Of a stretch of 64,000 nucleotides of DNA, positions 12,454 to 25,423 are shown one piece after another. The notes under the pieces are model-generated. The model was not told the DNA's origin and ran no database searches. It saw only the letters and a program-made list of their open reading frames with translations. How positions within the stretch are numbered: position 1 is the stretch's first letter; every line of letters begins with the position of its first letter. Source of the DNA: Epichloe hybrida (lineage: Eukaryota; Ascomycota; Sordariomycetes; Hypocreales; Clavicipitaceae); contig JAFEKR010000003.1 of assembly GCA_019022495.1 (NCBI GenBank), positions 3,968,001-4,032,000 of the forward strand, in the 5' to 3' direction. A program made the position numbers and the translations under genes.

Positions 12454-14130
12454 CGTGCAGATGGCGGAAGAAACGAATGCGGATTTGGGTATGATTAAGC
12501 TTGCCTATAGCGGCAAAGTGCTAGGTATCTCGAGACCGAGAGACTATCCGAGGAAATACCCAAGAACTATTTCAAAATAGGGGAGAGGTAACGAGAGTGC
12601 AGTGGTCTGAGAAGCTGTGACACTGACGGTCTGGGAAAGGGATGATCTCGGGACAGAAAAGAATGAAAGGCAACGAGGTAATGTTCCAAACGTCGCGACA
12701 CACGACTACCAAAAAAAAAAGTTATAGGGGCGCCAACGATGATGGCGGATGAGAGAGAAAAGAGACAGGAAGAGGAGGGAGGAGAGAGGAGGGAGGAGGG
12801 AGGGACGGATATACATGAGGTTGATAGCAGAAAAGAAAAGCGGACAATTTAAGACGGAAAAATAATTCCGATATTCAAGTAAAGACGCCAAGAAGCGCGC
12901 AGTCCGTATCAGCTGTCAGCTGTCAGCGGGACGCGAATATCGTCTACAGCCGTTTACGGCAGGCACGAGCCACCAGGGTTGACCAAGCCGGTCATGGAAT
13001 ATACCCGAGGGGAAGCACAGTGGCTTTCGAGAGGCATGGTTGGTACCCAGATTGTTGGCTTGTCGACCGAGACTTGCCTCCTCTGGAGTCACTTTAGAGC
13101 ATGGCACCGTCCGACGGTCCTTGCACAAGGCTCTTTTGCACCTCAACGAGTTTCAACCATCTCCACGACCCGATCATGGTAACACGAGGCAAAGTGCGGC
13201 ACGTTGTGATAATTTGCGAATGAGGCAAACTGCCCAGTTACTCGGCTTATCGGCATTACGCACTCTCCAAGCCGACTGAAGATTCCCCATCAGAATAAAG
13301 ACACTTACTTGGAAAAGACGAATCCATCCATGAGTCAAGGCTTCCCTCCACTGGCTGTTCGTATCGGGAGGCATACTTTACGGCTCATGACGTTGGCTGC
13401 GAAACTTTGAACTGACTGAATGCCTGCGACACAATTGATGGGGACCATGTCCACCACCCCCTGGCTGGATTGCAGAGTCTCACGACCTTGACGTATCCTT
13501 GCAGTTCGCGGTGTAACGATCTACAACGGCGAGTATCACAATGCGCAAACAGTCATGAAGAGCGATGAACGGATACACAAGGCGATGGAGTACCTGCATA
13601 CGGCTGATAGTCGCGGCTCACTACCGTAAATTCGCCTCTCATTGTTTCACAGTGGGAGCTCTCCTCAGAGTCACGACGGACGCCGAAGGTTCCATCATTC
13701 ATCCATTCATTGTACATGCGAGACGAACCTGTTGATGTTCTGGAAAGACACACGTCGTGCAAGCCCAACAATGGGTTGCGGTCTGAATCGTGCATGCACG
13801 GCCATAAACAGATGTCTATAGCTTCCTCACTTTGGGCCAACGATTGAACAGACAGTAATTAGTTGAGATCACGGACGACGGGATGTGTTGTAACAGGCTA
13901 AGACAAACTGCATCGATGTTCCTCGTTCACTACGATACAAGTCAAATTAAGTTGGTCTATACTCTCACCAACATTGTATCACAATACAAATGAAATAGGG
14001 ATCCTAAGCCTCGCTTAATCGGACAAACTCGTTCGACATGGCAGCGTGGTTTGAGCAACATGACTAGACAACAGAGAGGTCAAGGCGGCTGAAAGATGCT
14101 GCGCTTTGGCTTCGTGGCTCAATAATTCGC
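12454..14130. other. intergenic region
   Basis: A GA-rich tract (12769-12806) lies upstream of the mucin-like gene. A 95-codon open frame at 13553-13840 on the minus strand begins with TTG, resembles nothing I recognise, and is left uncalled. The part from 13850 to 14030 is AT-richer than its surroundings. Confidence 0.5.
12769..12806. repeat. GGA/GAG-rich simple repeat
   Basis: An imperfect purine-rich repeat of GGAGGGA and GAGAGGA units lies in the upstream region of the mucin-like gene. Confidence 0.75.
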
Positions 14131-15451
14131 CTACTGAACCTTCTTGGCAGCTTCCCTCAGTGTAGGTGCCGTTTCATCCGTCATGGTTGAATTGATCTCT
14201 TCAATATCCGCAGCCCACAGCGCAGCCCCAACTGTAAAGGTCAGACGGAGAAATCAAGACATTGAAGGAACCAACGAATCTCACTCACCTGTATTTGTGT
14301 ATGTGAAGAAGATATTGGCTACAGGGATCATTTCCAATAGCGTTGCGACCATGCCGAACCTGTGGACAATGGGTTAATGGAGTGGACCACAAAAGTGACA
14401 CCCATCGTCGCAACTGAGTGTGAGTGACGACGAATGACGACTTACGCTGTATAAGCCCCGGTGTGCTTTTCCAGCCATTCTTGTTTCCGAGAAGCGGACA
14501 ACTTCTTGAGTTGGAAGTACTAGAGTGGTATTATTAATACGCGAATTACCTTTTCTCGCCAAAATTGACACATCACAAAAGGCCAACTTACTCGACCGTG
14601 GACCATCTGCCCTCTGCTTCGAGCTGTCGAGGCCATTAGTAACCAGCGGAGAATCAGAATCTCGACACGGGCAGTAGAAAAACCCTGAACATACCCTGGA
14701 GAAACAAAAACGCGGCCGTGCCAAAAACAGGTATAAAGTTGAGTGGCAAATACATGACGTATCTGACGAGAGCCGTAGGGCTGAACTTTGAGAAAGGGCT
14801 CTTCAGCGTCTTGCCGAGTCTTGAAATAGGATCGCTCCCAGAGCTGACCTCGCGGCCCTCGCGAACCATGGTTGTGGCGTTTCTAGAGATGAGAGTGCCG
14901 TCAAAGGTGTCCAGAATAGCCTGCTGCAGAATCCAGTTTCTCGAAATGATGTTGACAATGGTCGAGCTTTCGTTGAGGACAAGTAAAGCCGTCGTAACAG
15001 GGGCGAGGGGACCGCTCGTGAAGACAAGAACAGCTAATTGTGGGAGATATGTGAGGGCGAACATGCCGCCCACGACGGCGGCAGACACTGCAAGGTATGG
15101 GCCGATCTTGGATGTGAATGGTTTCCATAATGACCTGTGTGATAGGAAGTAGAAGATGCCCTGTCATGTTGCACTGCCTGTTAGGGAAGACAACATGGGG
15201 ACTGACGGCCCATTACGAGATCATGTAAATAAGCTTACCTTGAGTGGATAAAGGTATGCTTTGCTCTTGAGTGCGTCGTACGCAACGCCCTTGGCCTTGC
15301 CCAGGTCTTCTTTACTACGTGAAGCTCAGTATGAAGCGCACAGATTGCACAGCTCTCGTTGCAAGACTTACAGAATTCCTTGCGCCTTCTCATTAATCGA
15401 CCGAACAGCTCGATTTGCTGCGGATTTCGTGTCCTGGGATGATTCGGCCAT
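14131..15451 (-). CDS. RRT8: EI24/Rrt8-type multi-pass membrane protein, seven exons
   Basis: Exons are 15372-15451, 15239-15314, 14695-15160, 14592-14623, 14446-14519, 14289-14359 and 14131-14231, giving 299 residues. All six introns have GT-AG borders and the total is in frame. After a hydrophilic start (MAESSQDTKSAANRAV), the motif YPLKGIFYFLSHRSLWKP leads into several hydrophobic segments. Later come GKxxGxY-like HTGAYTAFGMVATLLEMIP and FFTYTNTVGAALWAADIE, which are signatures of the fungal EI24-domain/Rrt8-Lds family. Yeast Rrt8, Lds1 and Lds2 locate to lipid droplets and the spore wall and act in spore-wall assembly. In filamentous fungi the role is less defined. The 32-nt exon 4 is unusually short but encodes the conserved RGQMVHGR link. 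The symbol marks resemblance, not proven orthology. Confidence 0.8.
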
Positions 15452-17496
15452 GGTGTTTGTTGTGTGTCGAAACAGATTGTATGGGCGAAAAGTGTATGGC
15501 AAAATGTTGAAGACGTGGAGGAAACCCGCAACGGAATCAAGGAACTGATTTTGAGTAACAAGAGACAATGCGCAAGGCTGAGCTTGGGTTGAGCTCATGG
15601 GCTCTAAACGTTGAGTCCATGTCGTCATATGCGCGTTGTGGGCGTCGTGGGCGTCGTGGGCGTGGAGACGAACTAGCCGCTTGTAGTGAGTGAACCAGTC
15701 CCACTCCCAGTCCCCACTGATGACTGTACATCATGTTTGGAAGCCTCACGTTTTACCAGGTTACCCTACAGAGGGGGTCTTCAATCTCTTCAGCGTCAAT
15801 TCCATCATCTCCAAGACCTTTGGCATCGAATTCATCAATTTGGAGAAGCTTCAACATCAAGGTCAGAAGATAAGTCATATACGGTCGGCCATCAGATTCG
15901 TCAGAAATTCAACGGCCATCACACATTATGGTGGATATTATCTGTCAATGTCATATCGTCCAATTCGTCAGATTCATCAATTCCGTAAGCTTCAATGAAG
16001 CCACGAGACCTTCAAATCATCGAATTTCAACGAGTTCAACGAGGTTCTCGGACTCCACTTCCCGGAAGGTCACACAGCGGCCCCATAGCTCGATTACGAT
16101 ACATGTACATTCCTCTTCCTCCCCCCTGACGAGACCTGTGGATTCGGGTCCAATCACCCCCTACAGACCTGTCCGCAAACAGAACTTGTTGTTGACCAGA
16201 CCGGCCTGCAAGTTCAGATAAGTTGTTGACGGAGGCTGACGGGACAATGTGGTGGCACTGACACCATAACAAACCCAAGATGAGCTGTGTGGTGTTGACC
16301 ACAACTGCACGCCAGGATTGCTTCTTCGTCACGAAATTGCCTGCTCCCATCATTCTCATCGACATGGCTCCTGAAGCTTCATATTCCGCCTTGCGACTTG
16401 CACGCCCGCTCATTCTCCCTATTCACTGCCACTAGAACAAACAGCCTCTGCGGATTCAGATCGGAGGCCCGCTGAATTTGATCAAAAAGCTTCCTTCCGG
16501 CGTTGCCGCGATACCGTGGCACATAAACACGTTTTCCCCGATAATCCCGCAGCCAGCGGGCCCAGAGCCTGCGAGATTGGCATACCCCAGGTCACGTACG
16601 GACAGCAAATGCGCCCAGAGTACTCCGTAGTCCCGGAGATTTATTATCAGTGGTGCAAGATGAGTACTTGTGGGCTGGGTGAGGGAAAAGTACGACCACT
16701 ACGGTATTACGCAACGGCAAATTCTACATTGAAGAAAAGCACTGGGTGTTTCCCGGCCTGCGAAATCGGCAGCTAACATCTTCTGCCTGCGTCGAGCCAG
16801 GGCAAGTTACGTTTGATCATCTCGTTCACGCTGATGACGTGGATCCAGACGCTCTTGCGAATTAAACAGACACTTGACGTGGACTGAGAATCAGGCTGTG
16901 CTGCATGCACATCGTCACGAGCATCATTGACGTCATTTGGGGGCCTGGGGACGTCTTGGACGTCAACCGTGGGCGACAAAGTCCGTGGGAACTTGGCGGC
17001 CAAGAGGGCTGAGTTGATTCGAGTTTCGATATGAGGTCGACAGAGAGATCAACCGACTTCCTTGATGGTCTATCTCTACGTGTTTCCGAGCTTCCGAGAC
17101 TCTTGATAAGCAGTGCATTCATGTAAAATCACCCACGTACTTGGATGAAGCCGTCATTTCTGTCCCGGCAAGTGACGCCAGACCAACAGTTTTACAGTTT
17201 TACACCGGCTTGGAAACGCGGGATGTCAAACTCTTTGGGCCGAAGTGCGAGAAAAGCCCGGCGAGGCCCGAAGTCTCGCCTCGCGGAAGACACCTCATCC
17301 GCAGCCAGTACCTCTAGAAGCGAGCGCAAGCAGAGGAACACATCCGGACTTCCTTCAATCCGTTCGGGACACGTTTCTGATGACGGTTTCGCGTCTCGGT
17401 GCCGAGACTGGTTCCCGGAGAGCACAGCACGTCGGCTTCAGTAATTGCCTCACGTGGGGGAACCCTGCCTGATCGTCGGTGCCATCCTGCTCTGCG

Positions 17497-17550
17497 CGGA
17501 CATGGGCGGACATGGGCGGACATGCGCCGTGATGCGCCGTGATGCGCCAT
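17497..17550. repeat. GGACATGGGC and CGCCGTGATG short tandem repeats
   Basis: About two and a half copies of a 10-bp unit (GGACATGGGC) run directly into copies of another 10-bp unit (GCGCCGTGAT). Both are intergenic. Confidence 0.75.
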
Positions 17551-19908
17551 CCATGGCACAATGGTTCGTGCGGAGGGTTGTTCAGACGATCTCCTCGGAT
17601 CCCATAAGGCTACATTTGCATACCAAGGATCCCTCAGTGCCCTTGTTGGCACTGAGGACCTGTGAGTGATTGCAGGGATATATTTATAGAACCAGCACCT
17701 CTACCGATTGATCGAGCTCCGGGATTGTAGTCTCCCCAGCGGGATAACATGAAAAAAAAAAACCCAAAAAACCCCCCCTTTCCATGTAAAAATTGACAGG
17801 AGCGTGGAGTGAAACAGGTTTGGGATCTGCGGCAGTTCTTTCGGGGTCTTGTGCCTTGGCGTCAAAGGAAGAAGGAAGGCGAGGCGAGCCAACGAATGAA
17901 GTGGACTAATATTAGACGAGCTCAAGCCTTCATCCCGTCATTTATAATGAGTTACAGACACGAACCCCAGCCGCGCCTTGCGAATGCAACTGCGCTCCAC
18001 CGCATGCATCGCGCTAGAGCTACGGAAGATGGCCTATTACACATTACGGAGGAGCGTCCAGGAGGATGGGCGTGGGCTTGCCAATCTCCCAATCTCCCAA
18101 TCTTCGCTCGCATGGGTGGCCTTGCAAGGTCGACGGGGTGATGATGCGATGCCCAGCCTTTTGACAAGAACAGCACCACATTGCAGATCGCTTGGCATGC
18201 ATTGACGCTTCATCTTGCAGGGTCTGATGAGTTAGTGAGAGAAGGAGAGAGAGGAGAGACAGGAAAGAGAGAGAGAGACAGCGAGCATGATGGCCGATAT
18301 CCCTAGGTTTTGCTTACTATTCCCGGCTGGCTGACTTCATATCGAGTACGACCCGGGAATGCGTTGACGAAGGAACAATCCCAAGGCTGTGCTGGCCAAA
18401 AGACTTGTTTGCGACCTGCTGAGCAGTCCGTAGATGATTAGCAAGACGAGAGCAATCGAAATCTTACATGAAACCCGTGGACAAACGGTGTACGGGGTAA
18501 CAGCCAACACGGATTGGACCGCCCGGATTGCAGATCACATGGGTCGCTTCCTCCGCCACAACTTACAAGTCGGGCACGGTTGTTACCGAAGGCCTTTGAG
18601 CCTGAATAAGACGAGCCGACGAGCCGACGAACAAGAACGAAAACTCGTCTTTGCCTGGCCCGAACCGAAAGCGCGTCCACAGTCCTATTAGCTTGGATTG
18701 GATGAATCGGCTCGTGTCCTTGCTTCCTCCATTGTTAGACGCGGCTGCAGATGATCAGCCAGCAACCAGCCAGCATACATATTACCCCAGCGCAGCTTTA
18801 TTATCCCTTTGACAAGGAGCAAGGAAAAGACCCCAATCTACGGATCCGTTTTTTTTTTTTTTTCAATGTTTGGGGTAACACGTCCATACTCCGTACATGA
18901 CAGGCAAGGCACCTACCTAAATTTAGCAGAGAAGCCGGGCTTGGCGAGATACTCGGTACGGAGTACATGGCTTTTTTTATGCAAAAAGATGCCATACATA
19001 CTCCGGAAACTTGTCCTATCTACCGTGCGATTCACACACCACTCAGAAGTACATGTCCCCCTTTTCTATCTTTGTTCTGATTGGCCCACCTCCGGTAGTG
19101 TCCCCCCCGAGACACCAACTGCCGGATGGGGGCTATACTCCGTGTTTTGTTGTAGCCCGCATGTATGTACATACATAGGCGGTCGAGACTCGGGAGACAA
19201 TGTTGGCTTATTCCTATTCCTAATTGTAAGGGGGGGGAGGGAGACTTTGACTTTTTCGCCCCTCCCCCCCTTCCCCCCTATTCAACATCCGCGGACATTG
19301 TCAATCGGGGTCGGCTTGTTAGAAATCTCCGGGCAGCCCCCGCCGCCATCTCACAGCGATCTGTACATGTAACAAACCACGGGCCCCGGACCGTGTCGAA
19401 TATGTCAACGTGGACATGCACCGCGGAGAACAAGATGCCAGGGAACTGAGAGGTGTTGCTGGAATCGCCCGTCACTGTTGTCGTTGTATGTGCTTGTCAC
19501 GACGGTGAGATGTCGAGAGAATTGTCACGGTCCACGCGGCCTCCCGAGAAGCACGCGGAGAAGCAGTTGAAATAAGCCACGCGAAGACACGACCTGCGTC
19601 TTGCCAATGGCCAGCTGCTGTCTCACCAATTGGTCGGTCTGTCTCACTGGGCTGAGGAACCCCGGCGAGAAGTAGCGCCGTAGGGTCGCAAAACGCTGTC
19701 ACACTGCGAAATCAAGAAACCCCCGCGTTACTAGTCAACATGTCAATCGACACGTTGGTTGTTATTATATCGGTATCATTAAGCGATAGTAGCAACGTGC
19801 GGACGTACACACGGATCAGTACGGAGTACCCTCGAGTAATAATAAACCCTGTCTGATTTTACACGAGTACATGACTGGGGGCAGCAGCTCACGGCTTCTC
19901 CCTTTGTA

Positions 19909-19930
19909 GCCACTAACAGCTCTTAGTGGC
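19909..19930. repeat. perfect small inverted repeat
   Basis: GCCACTAA (19909-19916) and TTAGTGGC (19923-19930) are perfect reverse complements around a 6-base loop. It is intergenic, and a function is not evident. Confidence 0.7.
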
Positions 19931-21024
19931 GACCCCACGTGGCGCTTGTCGTGGACAAGCAGGCCAAGCCAATCACGCCCCAGGGTGGCTGGGAGGTACT
20001 TCGATCTAGGTGGGAATCTCCCTGTACTACAAGTCCTGGCGAGGTCCGTCGGTACAGCGAGGTACATGGCAGCCTCATCGCGACTGTGTCCATTTAGAGG
20101 TACTGGTAAGGTGTCCAAGAAATATGGGTCCCGCGACCACCTGGCCGTTGCCTTGCCGTTGCCTTGTCGCACTCAAAGGAATGCTGTAAGGCGTTAATCC
20201 GTGTGTACATGCTGTCTGCCAAGAAGACGAACACATGTCGGGACCCGTTTTCGAGTCGTCAACGGGTAAAATCCAAGGGGCCCCGAGACTATGTAATTAA
20301 CATGCGTATGTAGGCGACCGTATTAGGCAGGCTGAAGATGCGCGTGGCTAAACGCGATGACGCCCACAAATCATCATACGACTTTCACTTTGACTGCTCT
20401 CTCCATATTAGAAGAGGAGCTTTCATCCTTCCATTTGTAAGGGAGAAGATAGCTTCAAGTCAGTCAACATTTTCTCTTAAATCATCCTGCTAGGGCCCAG
20501 GGGAACATCTTTTCCAGACGTCACGTGCCCAGCGTGCGATTAGTCCCATTGGATTGTGGGGCTCATCTTGGGGAGGGGTTGTCGACTTCCCACATCATGA
20601 AGGGGTTTGAAACCCCAAGGCAGCAATGGACTTAACCTTGCAAGAGAAGCGAGAAGGTGTGGAGAGAAAAAAAAAACAACACTCGTAGATTCAAGTAGCG
20701 TCTAATGAAGGAGGCAGTCGTGAACCTCTACGTGACTGGTGATTCCATTCATTGCTCGCGCCAGACTACCAAGAAGGGGGCAGGAAGACGAAAGCAGGTT
20801 GCATTTGCAGGTGGATCTCTGGCCAACGGAAATATGATGCGAATAATGGCATGGCATCATGTGAATAGACACGACATATCAATATTGTCACGATAGTGCT
20901 TGTGTCGTCGAGGCAGCAGCAGGTCAAAGCCGAGCACTTTTGTAAACAAGATGAAGACACCACAGGAAAATACATGACAAAGCATCATTGGCTGAACGGC
21001 AGAGACTGTAGACATGAATAAGCT

Positions 21025-21054
<30 letters not shown>
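21025..21054. repeat. (GGTGGGC)n minisatellite
   Basis: About four tandem copies of a 7-bp G-rich unit. The runs of three G at 4-base spacing could form a G-quadruplex on the plus strand. Confidence 0.8.
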
Positions 21055-21055
<1 letters not shown>

Positions 21056-21950
21056 TGACGGGCCGCTGTATAATAAGCGAGTTTGCCGTGATCCGACCAT
21101 GGACTTTCACGGCATTGACATTACATGTAGCTTATCGAGTGAGGAGGTCTGCGAGAGGTCGGGGGGCCCTCCCTGACATCGACGGGCTCCTATCCTACTT
21201 ACTCGGTGCTCGGTAGGTGGCATCTATCAAATCGCATGTCCGGGACTGGCAGTAGTAGTCCCTGAATAGCACTAGCTGATCGAGTCTGGTTGAAAGCTCG
21301 GAGCCCAGGAATGCCGCGATAATGACGAGGCTGGTGTAGGGGGGGGGCTCACTAGTAATAGTAACTGCTGTTCAATCTTCGTGTCGAGACTCGGTGTACG
21401 GTCACGAGTGACAGCCACAAGTGGTGCTTGGCCTGGCCGCTATCATGACGGCAAAAAAAAAAAGGGCGAAGGGCAAAGGGCAAAGGGCGAAGGGCACTAC
21501 TACTTACAATCTCGCCGTCGAGAATGATCCATGCATGGGCGGGTCGGCCACGGATGTCGGCATTGGGCGCTGGCGGGAAGTTTGGGGGTGACATCACATC
21601 ATATCATTCTCGGGGAGGCTTTATTTTTATTTTTCCCATCGCAAAACTCGCACCGACGACACGAGATTGTGCGAGGCGATGAAGCAATCATCTGTCAATG
21701 TTGAGACGAATGCCGCAGTTGCTTTCCGTCCCCCCCCCCTTCTTGTCGACGAGCCATTCCCGGGAACCGAGCCGACGTGAAGTTCGCTCATGCGTCGGGC
21801 GGTGCGGACTTGTTTGGGGGGGGGAGGGGGCGCCCCCAGCACGCTCTTGCTTATGTACATGTAGAGCTGGCCCAGGGCTAATCGTGCCACGCCCCAGCAC
21901 GTGAAGCTGCTGCACCTTGCACCTTGCACCATGCAAGATGGCCATGCTCC

Positions 21951-22012
21951 ATGCTCGCCTCCTCGCCTCCTCGCCTCTTCGTCTCCTCGCCTGCTCGCCT
22001 GCTCGCCTCGCC
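21951..22012. repeat. CTCGCCT-type pyrimidine-rich repeat
   Basis: Imperfect tandem units of CTCGCCT/CTCGCCTG cover about 60 bp of intergenic DNA. Confidence 0.75.
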
Positions 22013-22500
22013 ATCTCGGGCATGCACCGCGCGCCGACGACGACGAAATGGCTTCCCAAGCACACCCCCTTCAACTTTGGTCGGTTCTCGCTCCGGGGTA
22101 ACGAGACCCAGCCAGAAGCTTGGTCCATACATGTAGGGCAAGCCATCCCGGCCTTACACAATCGCCAGGGTTCACTGTCTCTACCTGGGCAGTCTGGCTA
22201 ATACTTTGCTCCTTTCATTAATCAACCCCCGTCACTTCGAGTCATCCTGATCGTTGCCCACACAGACCAGACAGAGAAACACACGCCCCCTTTCCCCATT
22301 ATATATGTTCGCATTGCCTCTTTGTATATAGTCCGCCTCGTGGCACCTTCATCCCCCTCTTGCAAGTCCCATCGCCGTCTCATCACAACAAAAAAGTAAC
22401 TCGAACCAGTTCCCTCTCACTCACCCAAGGGCTGCTGGACATCATCCAAATTGATTGTCTTCAAGGGACCTTCAAACCATCAAGCGAGTAGCAGCCCGCC

Positions 22501-22547
22501 CCACCATAACCATATCCATAACCATAACCACAACCACAACCACAACT
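22501..22547. repeat. CCATAA/CCACAA hexamer repeat in 5' leader
   Basis: Tandem hexamers grade from CCATAA to CCACAA and end about 14 bp before the start codon of the Zn2Cys6 gene. They are probably transcribed in its 5' leader. A C/A-rich unstructured leader is plausible. Confidence 0.75.
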
Positions 22548-22560
22548 GCCTCTGTCCGTC

Positions 22561-23854
22561 ATGGGTTCCCACAGCTTGCCCTCATCTCCTGCGGAAACGA
22601 GCAAGTCGGGTGCTCCGAGGAAATCATCTGCTTCCAAGTCCGCAAAGACAATGAGCCGAGTTGTCAAGAGAGCCAGTGCTAGCGCTGCACACCATCATGA
22701 CCATGTGCCCCACGTCGCTGGCATGGATGGCCGACACAAACGAGTGTGGAAGGCTTGTGAGAGATGTAGAATGAAGAAGACAAAGGTACATTGAACTCTT
22801 ACCTGGTGCTGTAGCTGTGCGGGGGAAACATATCCCCCCAATATATATATATATATATGTATTGGCACTAGTTCTCATTTTGCTGACTTTAACCACCCTC
22901 CGCGTTCATAGTGTGACGGCGAATTCCCCTGCAAAAGATGCAAGGACGATGGCCTTGTCTGCACAGCTGGTGTGCGCAAGAAGATTGAGTATAAGCAGCT
23001 GCCTCGAGGGTATGTTCCAGTGTCCCCTGATGAACTTGTTCGCACGTCAACGCACGGAATCGTGGCATTCGCTGACAGCAAACGTGACTAGATACGCAGA
23101 GGTTCTCGAAAACACCCAATTCGCCCTCATTGCCACGGTTCACAAATTGTACAAAATGGTGCGCAACTCACAATCCTGGGAGCTGGGCGAGCCCGACCTC
23201 AACGACCGGGGTTTGCCTGTTATCCACGACATTGCCCAGAAGCTCGGCTGCATCCGACCGAACAGCGACATCGACCTTCCCGTTCATTCCGTCTTCCCCG
23301 AGGACGAAGCTGGTATGGTGGCGCTCGCCCGCCGGCTCGAAGAGCAGCAGAGCAGAGACGGCTCGGATAGCCACAAAGACAGCAGGGATGAGATTCCACG
23401 CAATGAACGCGCTTCCTCGTCTGAGCTCGACCACTCCGATTTCGAGGATTACAGGAGAGCGGCCTTTGGCGGCGGCGGCGGCGGCGGTCGCCGCCACAGT
23501 AATTGCGTTACACTATCCCCCCAAAGCTTCGCTGGCAGCAACGACTTCGACTTCGACTTCAGCCCCCCGGTCCCCGACATTGATGCCAGTGTCGTGTATG
23601 CCTCGCAAGCGCAGTCGATGCCTGACTACGCCGCCTGGCCCATGCCCAAGACGCAAGCGATGGCCATGTCGATGCAGTATTTGCAACATACTGATGCCTT
23701 GCAAAACATGGACTTGATGAGTCACGGCATGATTGGAAATCAATTCGGCGACATCAAGCCTGGTATCCTGTCTTGCCCCAACGCAGACGTCATGATGGGC
23801 GTGGCCGATCCCATGATCTACTCCGGCTATGACGGCGAGACAATGGGGTTGTAG
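22561..23854 (+). CDS. Zn2Cys6 binuclear cluster transcription factor
   Basis: Exons are 22561-22785, 22912-23009 and 23092-23854, giving 361 residues. Intron 1 (GTACAT...CATAG) falls exactly between the second and third cysteine groups, and intron 2 is GTATGT...CTAG. The N-terminus is Ser/Lys/His-rich. The zinc cluster at residues about 64-95 reads C-x2-C-x6-C-x5-C-x2-C-x6-C (KACERCRMKKTK then CDGEFPCKRCKDDGLVC). A conserved helix-rich stretch follows (KQLPRGYAEVLENTQ, LHKLYKMVR-like), then a Gly run from GGC repeats and an acidic, Met/Gln-rich tail that could activate transcription. It is a nuclear DNA-binding regulator. The long fungal middle homology domain is absent, so it belongs to the short Zn2Cys6 group. 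No co-regulated cluster lies beside it and the target genes are unknown. Confidence 0.88.
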
Positions 23855-24652
23855 AGAATTTTCGGACGAACTGGTTCGCAAAATAAAGCCCAATGCGCTT
23901 TTTAAATTTCTCAGCTGGGACTAGTCTCCCCAAGGATGGATGTACATGACTCAGGCTACGCCAGTACAAATGGTTCATGGATACGGGGTCTTTTTTTTCT
24001 TTTTCTTTTCTCCCGCTATGATGGCGTTATAATAGGGATAGGATTGAGGGTTTCTTTCTTTCTTTCTTTCCTCACACGAGCATTTGGCTGGGCGTTTTTG
24101 TGAGCAAATCCTGAGTTAAAAGGTTCATAGAAGACGGGCAGTAGCACTACCAGCAGCTCAACGATGATTTCCCCGCGAAGACGGGACGAGTTGTAATAGA
24201 CGAGCGCGCAAATGACGATGTGCCACCGGCAAGTGCTGCTATGTAATGGAAAAATAAACCCCATGTCTATCTATATAAATCACAGGGGTGCAGAATACTG
24301 GGCCGGCACTTGAGCGCATGGGTGCCGAACAAGGCCAAAACTCAAAACTCAAATAGGGGAAGGGGGCATGGTCCTGTAGATGCTGCAAAGATACAGGGCC
24401 AGACCGCCAGACCAAATTGCATTTGCACCGCCCCTTGCCAAAGACGGAGCATGCATCTTGCAATGGGGATCGATGATTCTACCAGGTTGCCAGGGCCCAT
24501 GGAGCTCGCTTCGCCACAAAATGCATGCAACAACGTGGGCGACGGAGCCTGACTTGTGGCCGCGAGTGTAAGTGTCCGGACTCTGCCGTACTTCCATGTG
24601 TAAGGATGTGCAAGCAAAGGCGGGAGAGCTCCGCCGGAGTTTGCGCATGATC

Positions 24653-24676
24653 TGGTCCTGGTCCTGGTCCTGGTCC
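24653..24676. repeat. (TGGTCC)n hexamer repeat
   Basis: Four tandem copies of a 6-bp unit in intergenic DNA, ending 14 bases before a TACATGTA palindrome. Confidence 0.75.
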
Positions 24677-25278
24677 ACCAGATTAAATCTACATGTACAT
24701 ACGGACGTTGGAGAGATGCGCAACTCCCTCCATGGGCATGAATCAAAAATTCGGGTTGAGGAAGGGCGCCCTGCCGTCTTGGCAAGGCAAAAGTCCGCAC
24801 TGCCCCCCCCCCGCCTTTGTGTCCAACAGGATGAGAGATCCCCGTCACAGATACCTCATCAAAGTGCGGTGACGGCATGAATAGCACATGTGTGTATGTA
24901 GACGCATCATCAAGCACTGCCCTACAAGCCTTGCCGATGGGACACGCAACACCCGGAAATCAAAGGTCCCGATTTGACAGACACAAGACAGGCTGCGTGG
25001 CCCAGGTAAAAACGTATACATGGGGGGAGGGGGGGGAGATCCCCCTATACATATATCATATATACATACATAGTACGGATTACTGGTACGCACTCACCCC
25101 CCGGGCTTCGGGCTCCTGCGAAGCTCCGCGCGGAGGTTAGTGTTTCTACTTGATTCTTGCTCTGGGGCGGAGCGGGGCGCGGAGGGGGAAGGGGGTGCTC
25201 TTAGCAAGTCCACCTTGACGGCGCATTGCCAAATTGGGTAATTGGCGGGTGGTTCGTTCCCGCTTTACAAACCAAACC

Positions 25279-25423
25279 CAACACGTAAACATGCAGTAGT
25301 GATTTTTCAATCAATTGCGGGAGGTCACTCCCTTATAAATTTGCGGACGCGGGTACCTCTTCTGTTTTGGGCCTAGTTACTAACTACATGATTAAAAAAT
25401 CACTACTGCATGTTTACGTGTTG
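25279..25423. mobile_element. 145-bp non-autonomous DNA transposon (MITE), Mutator-like by TSD
   Basis: The left end begins CAACACGTAAACATGCAG and the right end is its reverse complement. The terminal inverted repeats match over 35 bp with a single mismatch. The element is flanked directly by AACCAAACC at 25270-25278 and again at 25424-25432, a perfect 9-bp direct repeat. Terminal inverted repeats plus a 9-bp target duplication are typical of Mutator-like (MULE) transposons. At 145 bp with no reading frame it must be a non-autonomous, miniature element moved by a transposase encoded elsewhere. The intact duplication and near-identical ends suggest a fairly recent insertion. The superfamily is inferred from duplication length only. 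Confidence 0.88.

Larger units (their letters stand above)
15452..22560. other. 7-kb gene desert with simple repeats
   Basis: No convincing gene was found over 7 kb. Open frames are short and overlap on both strands without family resemblance. The 15.7-16.0 kb part is AT-richer and repeats ATTCGTCAGA-like words. The stretch contains several tandem repeats (17497-17550, 21025-21054, 21951-22012, 22501-22547), a perfect small hairpin at 19909-19930, and repeated copies of TACTCCGTA/TACGGAGTA (16621, 18887, 18957, 19820) and TACATGTA (16100, 19364, 21122, 21856, 22128). The last 300 bp are CT-rich and probably form the promoter and 5' UTR of the transcription factor that follows. Confidence 0.6.

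Noticed and set aside
13553..13840. 95-codon minus-strand frame with coding-like composition
   Set aside because: It starts with TTG, no upstream exon could be joined, and no family was recognised.
24342..24917. 191-codon minus-strand frame including a TRTRTR run
   Set aside because: The run comes from a hexamer microsatellite. No domain, and frames on the other strand are equally open.
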